The notes beneath the pieces were generated by a model. The model ran no database searches, was not told the origin of the DNA, and saw nothing but the letters and a program-made list of their open reading frames with translations. Position numbers and translations under genes: made by a program. Positions 45,437 to 55,531 of a stretch of 64,000 nt of DNA are shown here, in pieces (the stretch's first letter is position 1; every line of letters starts with the position of its first letter). The stretch covers positions 1 through 64,000 of the forward strand of contig CAWAZD010000006.1 in NCBI GenBank assembly GCA_963786395.1, in the 5' to 3' direction. This DNA is from Fen-1301 sp963786395 (GTDB lineage: Bacteria > Bacteroidota > Ignavibacteria > Ignavibacteriales > Ignavibacteriaceae).

Positions 45437-47890
45437 ATGAAAAAACTTCTTCTTTTGTTTTTTATCATTCAGACATATTTAGTTGCAGGAGTTACAGGTA
45501 AACTTGTTGGAAAAGTAATTGATAAAAATACCGGTGAACCTTTAATAGGAACGAATGTACTTTTGCAGGAAACTACTCTTGGGGCAGTTGCGGGAAATGA
45601 GGGTAGGTTTATAATTGTAAATATACCACCGGGCATATACAATGTTAAAGTAAGTTTTATTGGATATGAATCGATATTATTTGAAAATGTCAAAATAATT
45701 GTTGATCAGACCACACAACTACCTGTAGAATTATCTCCGAAATCTCTGCAAGTCGGAGAAATTGTTGTAACTGCAAAGTCATCTATGATTCATAAGGATA
45801 TCACAAGCAGCATTTCTGTCATTTCACGAGATGAGATAGAGGCGTTGCCGGTTTCAAATTTTACAGGCTTATTGTCCTTGCAGGCTGGTGTTGTTGGAAG
45901 CGGGGCAGATCTTCACGTAAGAGGTGGCAGAGCTAATGAAGTAGCCTATATGATTGATGGGATGCTGGTTCAGGATCCATTACTTGGAGGACTTGCAACA
46001 AATATTGGTAAAGATGCTATTCAGGAAATGAGTCTTTTGAGCGGCACTTTTAATGCTGAGTATGGCAATGCCTTAAGCGGTGTTGTTAATGTAGTAACCA
46101 GGGAGGGGTCTGATAACTATACCGGAAAAATTGAAATGAAAACCAGTGAATTCGGTGTTACAGAATATACCCGTCTGCACGAAAACATTGAAACAGCAAG
46201 TATCAGCGGTCCTTTATTTTCAAATAAATTGAAATTGTTTTTATCAGGTGAGCAAAATAATGTAGGTAGTTATTTACCTTTTGGTTATGATAAAGAATTT
46301 AGCTTTTTCTCAAAAATAACTTCAACTCTAATACCTGATTTTAAAATGATGCTTACTAATCGTGGAAGTAAGGGCAGTGTTCAGAATTATAGTCATAGCT
46401 TCAAATATATTCCGGATCAGTATTTAAGAAGCAGAAGAGACAGTTGGCAAAGCGTTCTTACGTTTACCCACACAGTTACAAACAATTTTTTCTATGATCT
46501 AAGGGCTTCCTATTTCAACCAGGGATATTATTCCGGACTGGATAAAGATACTTCCCTATATATCCCTTCTTCGGATTGGACCTATCTGCCGGATGCAGGC
46601 AATGGTATTGAATTTTATAGTCAGGCTGATCCTCAGGAATTAATTGACAGCAGAACGGCTTCTGCTGATATTAAACTTGATGCCTTATGGCAGATAGGAA
46701 ATTTAAATGAGGTAAAGTTTGGTGCTACTTATAAAAAGAACTGGCTTAGGTATTTTTATGTGTATGACCCTAAAAGAAACTTTCCTTATTTAAATGATTA
46801 TAATACTCAACCTTATGAAGCTTCTTCTTATATCCAGGATAAAATTGAATTACCTGAACTGGTTATTAATGTTGGGCTCCGTTATGATTATATGAATGCA
46901 AATGTTCAGTTCAGAAATGACCCTCTTAATCCCGCTTCTCTTATTAAAGTGCATCCAAGATCTCAATTATCTCCAAGAATTGGAATTGCGCATCCAATTT
47001 CAGACAAAACCAAATTACATTTCGCGTATGGACATTTTTTCCAGAATCCCGAATTCAAGTATCTCTATGAAAATCATCAATATGATCTTAATGTACGAGA
47101 GCCAATATTCGGTCAGGCAACTCTTGATGCTGAAAGGACCATTGCTTATGAAGTGGGAATTTCTCATCAATTTAGCGAAAGGATTGCAGTAGATGTTACA
47201 GCTTATTATAAAGATATCACCGGACTGGTGGGGACCCAATATTTTTTCCCATATGTAGATGGCCGCTATACAGGTTATACTTTGTATGTTAATGAAGCTT
47301 ATACTAATGTTCAGGGTTTTGAAGTTAATCTTACTATCAGACCTGATAAATATTTTTCCGGCGGTATAACTTATACCTATTCAAAAGCAAAGGGAAGTGC
47401 TTCCTCAGAAGAAGAGAATTACCCGGGTACTCAAGCATCAACTCAATTATATTACCTTAATTTTGATCAAACCCATGTATTTAATGCCATCGGAACATTT
47501 ACTGTTCCTGATGGAGAAGGACCATCAGTCTTCGGTAATAATATTTTTGACAATATGGATTTTAACCTGATATTCAGAGCCAATTCAGGTTATCCTTACA
47601 CTCCCGGAGGAAGAGATGCAGGATTGGTAATTAAAAATTCCTTACGGGAACCCTCTCAATATGATTTAGATTTATTATTCGGCAAAGAATTTTCAATAGT
47701 GGGTAATGTTCGCTTTAGAATATTTGCTGAAATATTAAATCTGACAAATAACAAAAATGTTCTTTACGTTTATACAGATTCAGGTTCACCCGATTATACG
47801 CAGGGAACTCATTCTGTGGAATATATGAGAGATCCTTCTAATTATGGACCTCCCAGATCGGTTAAGTTAGGCGCTTCTATTAAGTTTTAA
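45437..47890 (+). CDS. TonB-dependent outer-membrane receptor of the peptide locus
   Basis: 817 residues: signal peptide, a carboxypeptidase-regulatory-like domain (VGKVIDKNTGEPLIGTNVLL, residues ~25-110), a plug (IVVTAKSSMIHKDI, LLSLQAGVV, HVRGGRANEVAYMIDGM, NAEYGNALSGVVNVVT) and a C-terminal barrel ending VKLGASIKF. It resembles SusC-like or oligomer importers of Bacteroidota, although no SusD partner is visible. Located between the regulator and the secreted protein, it probably brings in peptides or modified amino acids. It has its own weak ribosome binding site (CTCGGAGTTAAA). Confidence 0.9.
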   Translation: MKKLLLLFFIIQTYLVAGVTGKLVGKVIDKNTGEPLIGTNVLLQETTLGAVAGNEGRFIIVNIPPGIYNVKVSFIGYESILFENVKIIVDQTTQLPVELSPKSLQVGEIVVTAKSSMIHKDITSSISVISRDEIEALPVSNFTGLLSLQAGVVGSGADLHVRGGRANEVAYMIDGMLVQDPLLGGLATNIGKDAIQEMSLLSGTFNAEYGNALSGVVNVVTREGSDNYTGKIEMKTSEFGVTEYTRLHENIETASISGPLFSNKLKLFLSGEQNNVGSYLPFGYDKEFSFFSKITSTLIPDFKMMLTNRGSKGSVQNYSHSFKYIPDQYLRSRRDSWQSVLTFTHTVTNNFFYDLRASYFNQGYYSGLDKDTSLYIPSSDWTYLPDAGNGIEFYSQADPQELIDSRTASADIKLDALWQIGNLNEVKFGATYKKNWLRYFYVYDPKRNFPYLNDYNTQPYEASSYIQDKIELPELVINVGLRYDYMNANVQFRNDPLNPASLIKVHPRSQLSPRIGIAHPISDKTKLHFAYGHFFQNPEFKYLYENHQYDLNVREPIFGQATLDAERTIAYEVGISHQFSERIAVDVTAYYKDITGLVGTQYFFPYVDGRYTGYTLYVNEAYTNVQGFEVNLTIRPDKYFSGGITYTYSKAKGSASSEEENYPGTQASTQLYYLNFDQTHVFNAIGTFTVPDGEGPSVFGNNIFDNMDFNLIFRANSGYPYTPGGRDAGLVIKNSLREPSQYDLDLLFGKEFSIVGNVRFRIFAEILNLTNNKNVLYVYTDSGSPDYTQGTHSVEYMRDPSNYGPPRSVKLGASIKF

Positions 47891-47922
47891 TAATGAAATA
47901 AAAATTTATTATAGTAAATCCT

Positions 47923-50673
47923 ATGAAAAAAATATTCACATTAATTTTTATTACACTGGCTTTGTTGATAAGTGTATACCCGCAAAATAAAAAAAATGGT
48001 AAGGACGTAGGACTGGAGAAATCTACCCGGATAACTGACCGTGCAGCGGGTACTCACAATGCAAGTAATATCGGGTTATTCTTTGAAAACCGGGGCAAAT
48101 TATACCCCCGCACTTTAACTCAGGGTCCATGCGGGGAATATCCTATTAATAGCGGTCATAATTATATCTATAGGTTTAATCCTATGGTTGCATTTCCTAA
48201 TAATGTCATCCAGGGAAGGTTTACTACTGATGAAGAATGGGAAGCCGTCTATGGTTATAATAATGTTGATTCTGCTCAAATTGCTTTTAGTGATAAACCA
48301 TATACCTGGAATAAAACAACCGGCTGGCTCTTTAAAGATGCGAAAGGAAACCCGAATTTCAAATCAGACCAGGACAGTTATTGTGTTTATAATGACAGCG
48401 GTAATACTAATCAGATTCTTGGAATTCAAATAAATCAAACAGGTTATGCGTATGGAATAAAATTAGCGCAGAATATGATTTTCTATAAGTTTGATGTTAT
48501 AAATAAAAGCAATAATAGTTATAAAGGTATGTATTTTAATCTTTATATGGACGAGGATGTTGGTGATAATGAAGGTGGAGCCCCGGAATATAGTGATGAT
48601 ATGGTTGGAATAGATACGTCAAGAAATCTTGGTTATATGTATGATTCAAAAGGTTACTCACTTGACTGGAATACAAAAACGGGCTATATGGGAACTACCT
48701 TTTTAAAAACTCCCATGGTAAATGGTAAAGAGTTAGGGATGACTGACTGCCACTATTTAATTTATGATTACGACCTAGATATTGATTCTATTCAATATGG
48801 CTACATATCCGGCAGTAGAATTTTATATAACTCCAGTTTAAGCAGTAAATATTTTCATGTTAAATCAGGGCAGAATATTCATTTTGATGATCCATCCCAG
48901 TTGCCCGCTACCGGAGGAGATCTCCTCTATAATATGTCTTCAGGACCTTATGATATTAATCCGAACGATACGTTGACATTCTACACTGCTTTAATTGCAG
49001 GCGACGATTTGGTCGGCCTTAACAATGCTTACGCTCAGGCAAAAAGTACACTTGCGGCTAATTTCCAATTGCCCAAAGCTCCCGATCGTCCTACTTTAAC
49101 AGGTGTTCCGGGAGATCAAAAAAATATTCTTTATTGGAATAATATTTCAGAATTATCTGTTGATCCTTTTACCGGTGAAACTGATTTTGAAGGCTATAGA
49201 ATTTACAGAAGCAAAGACAGGGGAATTAACTGGGACAAAATTGCCGACTTTGACAAGAAAGATAATATTGGCAATAACACCGGAATTCAATACAGTCTTA
49301 AAGACACTAACGTCATTAATGGTTTTGAATATTGGTACTCTATTACCGCTTATGATAAAGGCTCCGATCTTATACCCAGTCTAGAAAGCTCAATCGGTAA
49401 CAATTTACAATCTACTAATACTGTTTCTGTTATTCCAAGATCTAATGCCATCGGCAGAGATCCCGTTTCGGTTGCTAATGTTCAGCATCTTGGCACAGGT
49501 AAATCAAATTATAATCTGAATGTAGATCCTATCGACAAGGAGTCTCTGAGCGGCAATGTTTATGATGCAGGATTTTCTTACTTGATATTGAGGGAAACCG
49601 GTGATCTAAAAACTGTGGTAACTCTCAATATTACCGATTCAACTCTCACAAAACCATACAGTTATGGAATATCTTTTACCAGTTCAAGTCTCGTGGATAT
49701 AAAAAATTTAACTACTGGAGTTATAGTAGGAAGAGCCGGTTTGGGATATCCGGTTGGTGGGCGCACAATTAATTTACCCACTGAAGGGTTTAGCATTATA
49801 TTAACAGATCTACCAGGAACCGAAACTCAGTTTCGACCTGAAGCCGGTGATCTTATTACTATTAATTTTGCAGTTAATGTTATTAGGAATAATAGTGACA
49901 CTGTTACTTCATTACGTCCATTTGAAATTGGTCAGAAACAAGCTATTAATGATGGTGTTATATTTACCATGTCGCCTCCTCAAAGTATTCAAAACATTTC
50001 AAGAGTAGGCGGTACTGATAATCTCGATGTAACTTTCACTGTTTCGGATGCTACACTATTATTAAATGATACTTACTTGCTCTCGACTACAGGCTTTGGC
50101 TTTGATGCAAACGGCGAGGGTTTCATAAACATTTTAATTAGAAAATCTAACGGTGATACGGTTGCAGTTAAAGATTCTTTATTTAATCAGGGTACTTTAA
50201 CTTTTTACGGAATATTGGGAAAAGTTATTTTCGATTCTAAAAAGCCTCCGAATCCGGGTAACCTTTTCTCGGTTGAATCTGTTCAACCTATATTGCCTAA
50301 TATTCTGGATAAGTACAGGTTTACTATTAAAGGCTCTTCCATAAATACTGCCCAACAAAATAGTCAGATGAATAAAATCAGGGTTGTCCCAAATCCCTAT
50401 GTTGTATCATCTTTATTTGAACCTGAATTAGGTGTTTTAAGATTAGAGCCTTTAAGACAGATTCAATTTATAAATCTTCCTTCAAAATGTACTATTTATA
50501 TTTTTACTGTTGCAGCAGATCTCGTTAAAACATTATATCACAATTCTCAGGGTGGTACTGAGACATGGGATTTAAGAACAGAAAGCGGTAGGGAAGTAGC
50601 GCCAGGTGTTTTTATCTATGTAGTAAAAACAGATCAAACCCAGTACATGGAAAGATTTGCAATTATAAAATAA
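47923..50673 (+). CDS. Large secreted protein with FnIII-like domain and type IX-like C-terminus
   Basis: 916 residues: signal peptide (FTLIFITLALLISVYPQ), a long beta-rich N-terminal half with no known motif, and a fibronectin-III-like segment at about residues 388-500 (APDRPTLTGVPGDQKNILYW, EGYRIYRSKDRGINWDKIAD, YSITAYDKG). The C-terminus has NKIRVVPNPYVV, AGE-free ETWDLRTESG and APGVFIYVVKTD, the abbreviated sorting domain seen in this phylum. It probably stays at the surface beside the TonB receptor as a binding partner. No catalytic motif is recognised. Confidence 0.75.
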   Translation: MKKIFTLIFITLALLISVYPQNKKNGKDVGLEKSTRITDRAAGTHNASNIGLFFENRGKLYPRTLTQGPCGEYPINSGHNYIYRFNPMVAFPNNVIQGRFTTDEEWEAVYGYNNVDSAQIAFSDKPYTWNKTTGWLFKDAKGNPNFKSDQDSYCVYNDSGNTNQILGIQINQTGYAYGIKLAQNMIFYKFDVINKSNNSYKGMYFNLYMDEDVGDNEGGAPEYSDDMVGIDTSRNLGYMYDSKGYSLDWNTKTGYMGTTFLKTPMVNGKELGMTDCHYLIYDYDLDIDSIQYGYISGSRILYNSSLSSKYFHVKSGQNIHFDDPSQLPATGGDLLYNMSSGPYDINPNDTLTFYTALIAGDDLVGLNNAYAQAKSTLAANFQLPKAPDRPTLTGVPGDQKNILYWNNISELSVDPFTGETDFEGYRIYRSKDRGINWDKIADFDKKDNIGNNTGIQYSLKDTNVINGFEYWYSITAYDKGSDLIPSLESSIGNNLQSTNTVSVIPRSNAIGRDPVSVANVQHLGTGKSNYNLNVDPIDKESLSGNVYDAGFSYLILRETGDLKTVVTLNITDSTLTKPYSYGISFTSSSLVDIKNLTTGVIVGRAGLGYPVGGRTINLPTEGFSIILTDLPGTETQFRPEAGDLITINFAVNVIRNNSDTVTSLRPFEIGQKQAINDGVIFTMSPPQSIQNISRVGGTDNLDVTFTVSDATLLLNDTYLLSTTGFGFDANGEGFINILIRKSNGDTVAVKDSLFNQGTLTFYGILGKVIFDSKKPPNPGNLFSVESVQPILPNILDKYRFTIKGSSINTAQQNSQMNKIRVVPNPYVVSSLFEPELGVLRLEPLRQIQFINLPSKCTIYIFTVAADLVKTLYHNSQGGTETWDLRTESGREVAPGVFIYVVKTDQTQYMERFAIIK

Positions 50674-50719
50674 CTAAATACATAAATTATTAGTTAGTTT
50701 TGAAGATCAGGAGTTCTAA

Positions 50720-51719
50720 ATGAAAAAAACATATATTCTTATATATATACTTATTTTTTCAACTTTGTTGCTAGCTCAGGAATCAAATCTTGGAGCATCA
50801 GGTGCACAGTTTTTAAAAATTCCCCTTGGCGCTAAAGAATCCGCAATGGGTGGGGGAGTTGTTGGTTTGACTGATGATGCAAGTTCCATTTTCTGGAATC
50901 CTGCCGGTATTGCAAAGGTTCAGGGTATTAATTTACACTTCTCTTATATGAAATGGTTCGGTCTCTTTAATATGAACGCTGCCGCTGTTGCTTATAACCT
51001 GGGTGATATTGGAGTTATTGGGGCTAGTGTCATTTCATTATCATCAGGTCCCATTGAAATTACAAACGAGCAATCTCCTAATGGCACAGGACAATATTAT
51101 GACGCTCAGGATATAGCGCTTGGAGTTACATATGCACGTTATCTGACAAATGAATTTAATGTCGGGGTAACTGTTAAATATATTTAATCAAGCCATATGG
51201 CACGAAAATGCTGCTGGCTTTGCATTTGATATCGGGACTCAATACAAACTTGATTTTCAAAATTTAACAATAGCAATGAGTATGACTAATTTCGGTGGAG
51301 ATTTACAATTTGAAGGTTCTGATTTGGAAGTCAGACAGCAATATGATCCAAACTTTCCATTAAGTCGGTTAGCCCCTGCGGATCTTAGGACTTCAAGTTA
51401 TCCTTTACCCTTAAATTTTCAGGTTGGATTAGGCTTTGATATTTTTAAATCTGACTTCATTAAAATAATTGGTGGTATTGATGCAGTGCATCCTAATGAT
51501 AACAAGGAAAGAGTTCAACTTGGTACTCAGATTTCAGCTTTTGACCGGTTCTTTGTTAGAGGCGGCTACCTTTACAACCATGATTCGCAAAATTTTGCTT
51601 TCGGGGTCGGGGCTAATTTAGTAACCGGAAATACATTAATAGAATTTGCTTACTCTTATTCAAATTATAATATTTTACCCGTGGTTCATAGAATTTCCAT
51701 TGGGATGAATATACTTTAG
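50720..51719 (+). CDS. PorV/PorQ-like outer-membrane protein, one frameshift
   Basis: About 333 residues over two frames. The first part has a signal peptide and GAQFLKIPLGAKESAMGG, LTDDASSIFWNPAGIAK and LHFSYMKWFGLFNMNAAAV, the hallmark N-terminal pattern of PorV/PorQ-type proteins. After VTVKYI a stop appears, but deleting one T from ATATTTAATC (near 51184) yields VKYINQAIWHE and continues to the barrel end (RISIGMNIL). PorV relatives shuttle type IX cargo on the outer membrane. A dedicated copy inside this operon may process its secreted proteins. Confidence 0.85.
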
Positions 51720-51746
51720 TAACATTAATCAACTAAATCTAATAAA

Positions 51747-53237
51747 ATGAAATTAATTATTGCCAGTCTGTTTCTATTCCTTGTAACTGTGTTTGCACAG
51801 CAAACGCCTCTTGAAAAAGCAAATTATAATAAAATCACATCTTATGCCGAATTATCTCAGTTTATACAAGATGTTAATGGGAAATCCGGGATAATCAAAA
51901 GCGAGGTAATTGCCACTTCAGTTGAAGGTAGGGATTTATATGCTGTTTATTTTTCTAAAGATGAATTTGGTAAGTATAGGTCGAAAATAAAAGTATTAAT
52001 CTTTGCTCAACAGCATGGCAACGAACAATCCGGGAAAGAAGGCGCTCTTCTTTTAATAAATGAATTATTAAAACCCAATAATCTATATCTCTTTGATAAA
52101 ATTGATTTTGTATTAGTCCCGCAAATGAATCCTGATGGGTCTGAAATAAATAAACGCAGAAATAAAAACGGTATGGATCTCAATCGTAATCACTTAATCC
52201 TTACAGAACCCGAAACTATTGGTCTTCATAATTTATTTAATAAACACAGCTTTGAAGTTACAATGGATATTCATGAATATTTCCCTTACGACTCCTGGGA
52301 AGGATATGGATACCGGGAAAACATTGATGAAGAAGTCGGCGCAAATACAAATTGTAATGTCTCCAATGATATCAGAGTATTATCTAATAACGGATACCTG
52401 CCATTCATAAAAAAATATTTAAACGATAGGAAATATTCCTGTTTCGAATATAGCCCCGGAGGTCCACCGGATACGAATTATATAAGGCACAGCACTTTTG
52501 ATATAAATGATGGCAGACAGAGTTTTGGTATCCAAAATACTTTTTCATTCATTCAAGAGGGATTGAATGGTAAAGATGGTTTTCTTGATAACATTAAACA
52601 CCGGGCTGAAAGTCAGATGACTGGAATGCTGGGTTTACTTGAGTATGCATATGCCCACTCAGATGAAATTAAAAAACTTGTTTCGGCTGAAAGAGATAAA
52701 TTAATTAATAGCAATTTAAGTAAAAAAGTCGCAATCCAATTGAACCATTTTGCCGATGGAAGCAAACTCGGTATGCCTTTATTATCCAATTATACGTTAA
52801 AAGACACCATCGTTACCGTAAATGATTATCGTCCGGTTGTTAAATCTTTATATGAAGTTGAAAGACCAAGAGGATATCTGGTACCTAAAAGCCTGAAAGA
52901 AATTATTGATTGGGCTGCCAGACAATCACTAACATATTATGGTTATAAAAAAATATTCGGCGATAAGATCGAACAATACCATATTACAGGTATTGATTCC
53001 ATCGATTTCGAAGGGGATATGACAGTAAATCCGGTTGTAGAAGTAAATGATATCTCCAGAAAAGTAGCTCAATTCGATTATGTTTTTATACCATCTAACC
53101 AATTAAGAAATAATATGATAATTATTGCTCTCGAACCAAAATCTGAACTTGGATTGGTTACCTATAAAAATTATGAACATTTGCTTAAGAATGGAGAAAA
53201 TTATCCAATTCTTAGGGTCGTAAATAATTCCAATTAA
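51747..53237 (+). CDS. M14-family zinc carboxypeptidase, exported
   Basis: 496 residues with a signal peptide (IIASLFLFLVTVFAQ). The zinc ligands can be traced as HGNEQ (His 90, Glu 93) and DIHEY (His 176), with NPDG and RNKNGMDLNRN as the usual substrate-pocket stretch between. The C-terminal part (YLVPKSLKEIIDWAARQSLT and beyond) is a non-catalytic extension. It should trim C-terminal residues from peptides in the periplasm or outside the cell. It lies 27 bases after the PorV-like gene. Confidence 0.87.
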   Translation: MKLIIASLFLFLVTVFAQQTPLEKANYNKITSYAELSQFIQDVNGKSGIIKSEVIATSVEGRDLYAVYFSKDEFGKYRSKIKVLIFAQQHGNEQSGKEGALLLINELLKPNNLYLFDKIDFVLVPQMNPDGSEINKRRNKNGMDLNRNHLILTEPETIGLHNLFNKHSFEVTMDIHEYFPYDSWEGYGYRENIDEEVGANTNCNVSNDIRVLSNNGYLPFIKKYLNDRKYSCFEYSPGGPPDTNYIRHSTFDINDGRQSFGIQNTFSFIQEGLNGKDGFLDNIKHRAESQMTGMLGLLEYAYAHSDEIKKLVSAERDKLINSNLSKKVAIQLNHFADGSKLGMPLLSNYTLKDTIVTVNDYRPVVKSLYEVERPRGYLVPKSLKEIIDWAARQSLTYYGYKKIFGDKIEQYHITGIDSIDFEGDMTVNPVVEVNDISRKVAQFDYVFIPSNQLRNNMIIIALEPKSELGLVTYKNYEHLLKNGENYPILRVVNNSN

Positions 53238-53364
53238 ATGAGTAACAACTTCAATATAAATCCCTACGAAACAATTTGCTACATTAATCGTTTTAACGGT
53301 CTATGATTAACCTCTTGCCGGATAAATAACTACGTGTAATAACCGTTAATATATTGGAGAAATT

Positions 53365-54504
53365 ATGAATGTTTTAGTGTTAGGCTCTGGACTTGTAGGC
53401 CGTCCCATGGCTATCGATTTAGCAAAAGATGATTCATTTAAAGTAACTGTTGCTGATGTTAATATCAATAACCTCAATAAAATTCCCGCCAGCTTTCCTA
53501 TTAGAAAAATACAAAAAGACCTTTCGAAACCTGAACAATTACAACTATTACTCAGGGATTTCGATATTGTTTTAAATGCGGTTCCCGGTTTTATGGGTTT
53601 TAATACTCTTAAAGAAATTATTAGTGCAGGTAAGGATGTTGTCGATATTGCTTTCTTCTCTGAAAATCCGTTTGAACTTGATGATTTGGCAAAACAAAAT
53701 GGAGTAACTGCTGTTGTCGATTGCGGAGTTGCACCGGGAATGAGTAACCTTTTGGCTGGTTATGTCGATTCCATATTTGACAAAACTGAAACAATATTAA
53801 TTTACGTTGGTGGTTTGCCGGTTATTCGGGATTTTCCTTTTGAATATAAAGCTGTGTTCTCACCGGTTGACGTTCTTGAAGAATATACCCGTCCTGCCCG
53901 GTACGTTGAGAATGGCAAAATGGTTATCCGACCGGCGTTATCTGATTCTGAATATTTAAATTTTCCCGGAGTCGGTACACTCGAGGCATTTAATAGTGAT
54001 GGATTAAGAACTCTTGCTTTAACTTTAAATGCTCCCAATATGAAAGAAAAAACTTTAAGATATCCGGGTCATATTGATAAAATGCTGGTTCTGCGTGAGT
54101 CGGGATTTTTCAGTAAAGATGAAATTGAAGTTAAAGGATTGAAAATTAAGCCTGTCGATTTCACATCTAAACTACTATTCCCTTTATGGGAATTAAAAGA
54201 AGGTGATGACGAGTTTACGGTTATGAAAATAATTGTTGAGGGTGAAAAGCGGAATAAGAAACTTCGATACACTTATGATTTATTGGATCGTTTTGACAAT
54301 AATACGAATGTGCATTCTATGGCAAGAACTACCGGTTATACAGCTACCTCAGTTTTGAGCATGATTTCTAAAGGTCTTTTCGATCAGAAAGGTATATGCC
54401 CTCCTGAATATATCGGGCAAAAATCTGAATGTGTAGATTTTATCTTAAAAAGATTAAAAAGAAGAGGGATTATATATAATCTAACAGTTGAAAATATAGA
54501 TTAG
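53365..54504 (+). CDS. Saccharopine dehydrogenase-like NAD(P)-dependent enzyme
   Basis: 379 residues. The N-terminal Rossmann domain shows MNVLVLGSGLVGRPMA, DVNINNLNK and ILVLNAVPGFMG-like stretches, then DIAFFSENPFELDDLA and VVDCGVAPGMSNLLAG. This is the saccharopine-dehydrogenase/lysine 6-dehydrogenase/diaminopimelate-dehydrogenase-like superfamily. It oxidatively deaminates or reductively couples an amino acid; the exact substrate is unclear. It overlaps no neighbour but lies five bases before the desulfhydrase-like gene. ATG 53365 is supported by TTGGAGAAATT. Confidence 0.85.
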   Translation: MNVLVLGSGLVGRPMAIDLAKDDSFKVTVADVNINNLNKIPASFPIRKIQKDLSKPEQLQLLLRDFDIVLNAVPGFMGFNTLKEIISAGKDVVDIAFFSENPFELDDLAKQNGVTAVVDCGVAPGMSNLLAGYVDSIFDKTETILIYVGGLPVIRDFPFEYKAVFSPVDVLEEYTRPARYVENGKMVIRPALSDSEYLNFPGVGTLEAFNSDGLRTLALTLNAPNMKEKTLRYPGHIDKMLVLRESGFFSKDEIEVKGLKIKPVDFTSKLLFPLWELKEGDDEFTVMKIIVEGEKRNKKLRYTYDLLDRFDNNTNVHSMARTTGYTATSVLSMISKGLFDQKGICPPEYIGQKSECVDFILKRLKRRGIIYNLTVENID

Positions 54505-54508
54505 AAAA

Positions 54509-55528
54509 ATGATTAAAACTCTTAATGAAATACCGTCAATTAAACTTGCAAATCTCCCGACTCCATTGGATGAAACCCCACGACTCGCTGCTAAAATAGG
54601 TTTATCTAAATTATATTTTAAAAGGGATGACTTAACCGGTCTTGCGGGGGGAGGGAACAAAGCAAGGAAACTGGAATATGATTTTGCTGAAATAGTTACT
54701 GGCGGATACGATGTTGTATTAACTGCTGGTGGTATTCAATCTAATCATGCAAGAATGACAGCCGCTGCTGCACGTAAACTTGGAATTGATATTAAGTTAG
54801 TTCTCGGTGGTCCGGATTTTGGCATATTGAATGGCAATCTACTCCTTGATGCCATATTCGGAGCTGAAATAAGATATCTTCTGGATGACGATTCAAATGA
54901 CCATTTAACATTGGCTATGGAAAAATGGGCTGGTGAACTTTTAATACAAGGGCGTAAACCCTATATTATTCCAATAGGTGGAAGCACTGGGCTTGGAGCT
55001 CTTGGTTATGTAAAAGCAATGCATGAACTTAATCAACAGTTTAGTGAAAAAGCTGTGCAGATAATATTGGGCGTAGGTTCGTGCGGTACTTTTGCCGGCA
55101 CATTACTGGGAAGTAAATTATTTCTACCGGGCTCCCGGGTTATTGCTATAAGCGTTTCAAGATCTTCCATCGAGATAAAAAAGAGGACTAAAGAAATAAT
55201 CCGGGAAAGCGCTCAACTTCTAAGCTATGAAATTGACACCGACAAGTTAGATGTGGAATGTTATGATGATTATTTTACTGAGTATGGTGAAATAACAAAA
55301 GAGGGCAAACAAGCTATTTTTGATTGCGCTAACCTTGAGGGAATATTACTTGATCCAATTTACACAGGAAAAGTATTAGCCGGATTAATAAGTTTGGTTG
55401 AGAAACATATTATTGATGCAAATGTCCCGGTTATATTTATACATACAGGAGGTATGCCAATACTTTTCTCCTTTGAATCAGAACTTGGCAAATTTGCAAA
55501 GTGTACAAAAATAAATAATATGTTTTAG
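54509..55528 (+). CDS. D-cysteine desulfhydrase/ACC deaminase-family PLP enzyme
   Basis: 339 residues. IKLANLPTPLDETPRLAAKI and YFKRDDLTGLAGGGNKARKLEY hold the PLP lysine (in GGNKARKLE), followed by TAGGIQSNHARMTAAAARKLG, the Ser/Asn loop. GVGSCGTFAGTLLGS is the phosphate-binding glycine loop, and HTGGMPILFS is close to the end. Members act on D-cysteine, D-serine-like or ACC substrates. Together with the racemase/epimerase-like gene at 57098 it suggests handling of D-amino acids. The start lies four bases after the previous stop. Confidence 0.87.
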   Translation: MIKTLNEIPSIKLANLPTPLDETPRLAAKIGLSKLYFKRDDLTGLAGGGNKARKLEYDFAEIVTGGYDVVLTAGGIQSNHARMTAAAARKLGIDIKLVLGGPDFGILNGNLLLDAIFGAEIRYLLDDDSNDHLTLAMEKWAGELLIQGRKPYIIPIGGSTGLGALGYVKAMHELNQQFSEKAVQIILGVGSCGTFAGTLLGSKLFLPGSRVIAISVSRSSIEIKKRTKEIIRESAQLLSYEIDTDKLDVECYDDYFTEYGEITKEGKQAIFDCANLEGILLDPIYTGKVLAGLISLVEKHIIDANVPVIFIHTGGMPILFSFESELGKFAKCTKINNMF

Positions 55529-55531
55529 TTA

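Noticed and set aside
53238..53306. 22-codon open frame after the M14 peptidase
   Set aside because: Starts right after the peptidase stop but is too short, with no conserved features to support a gene.
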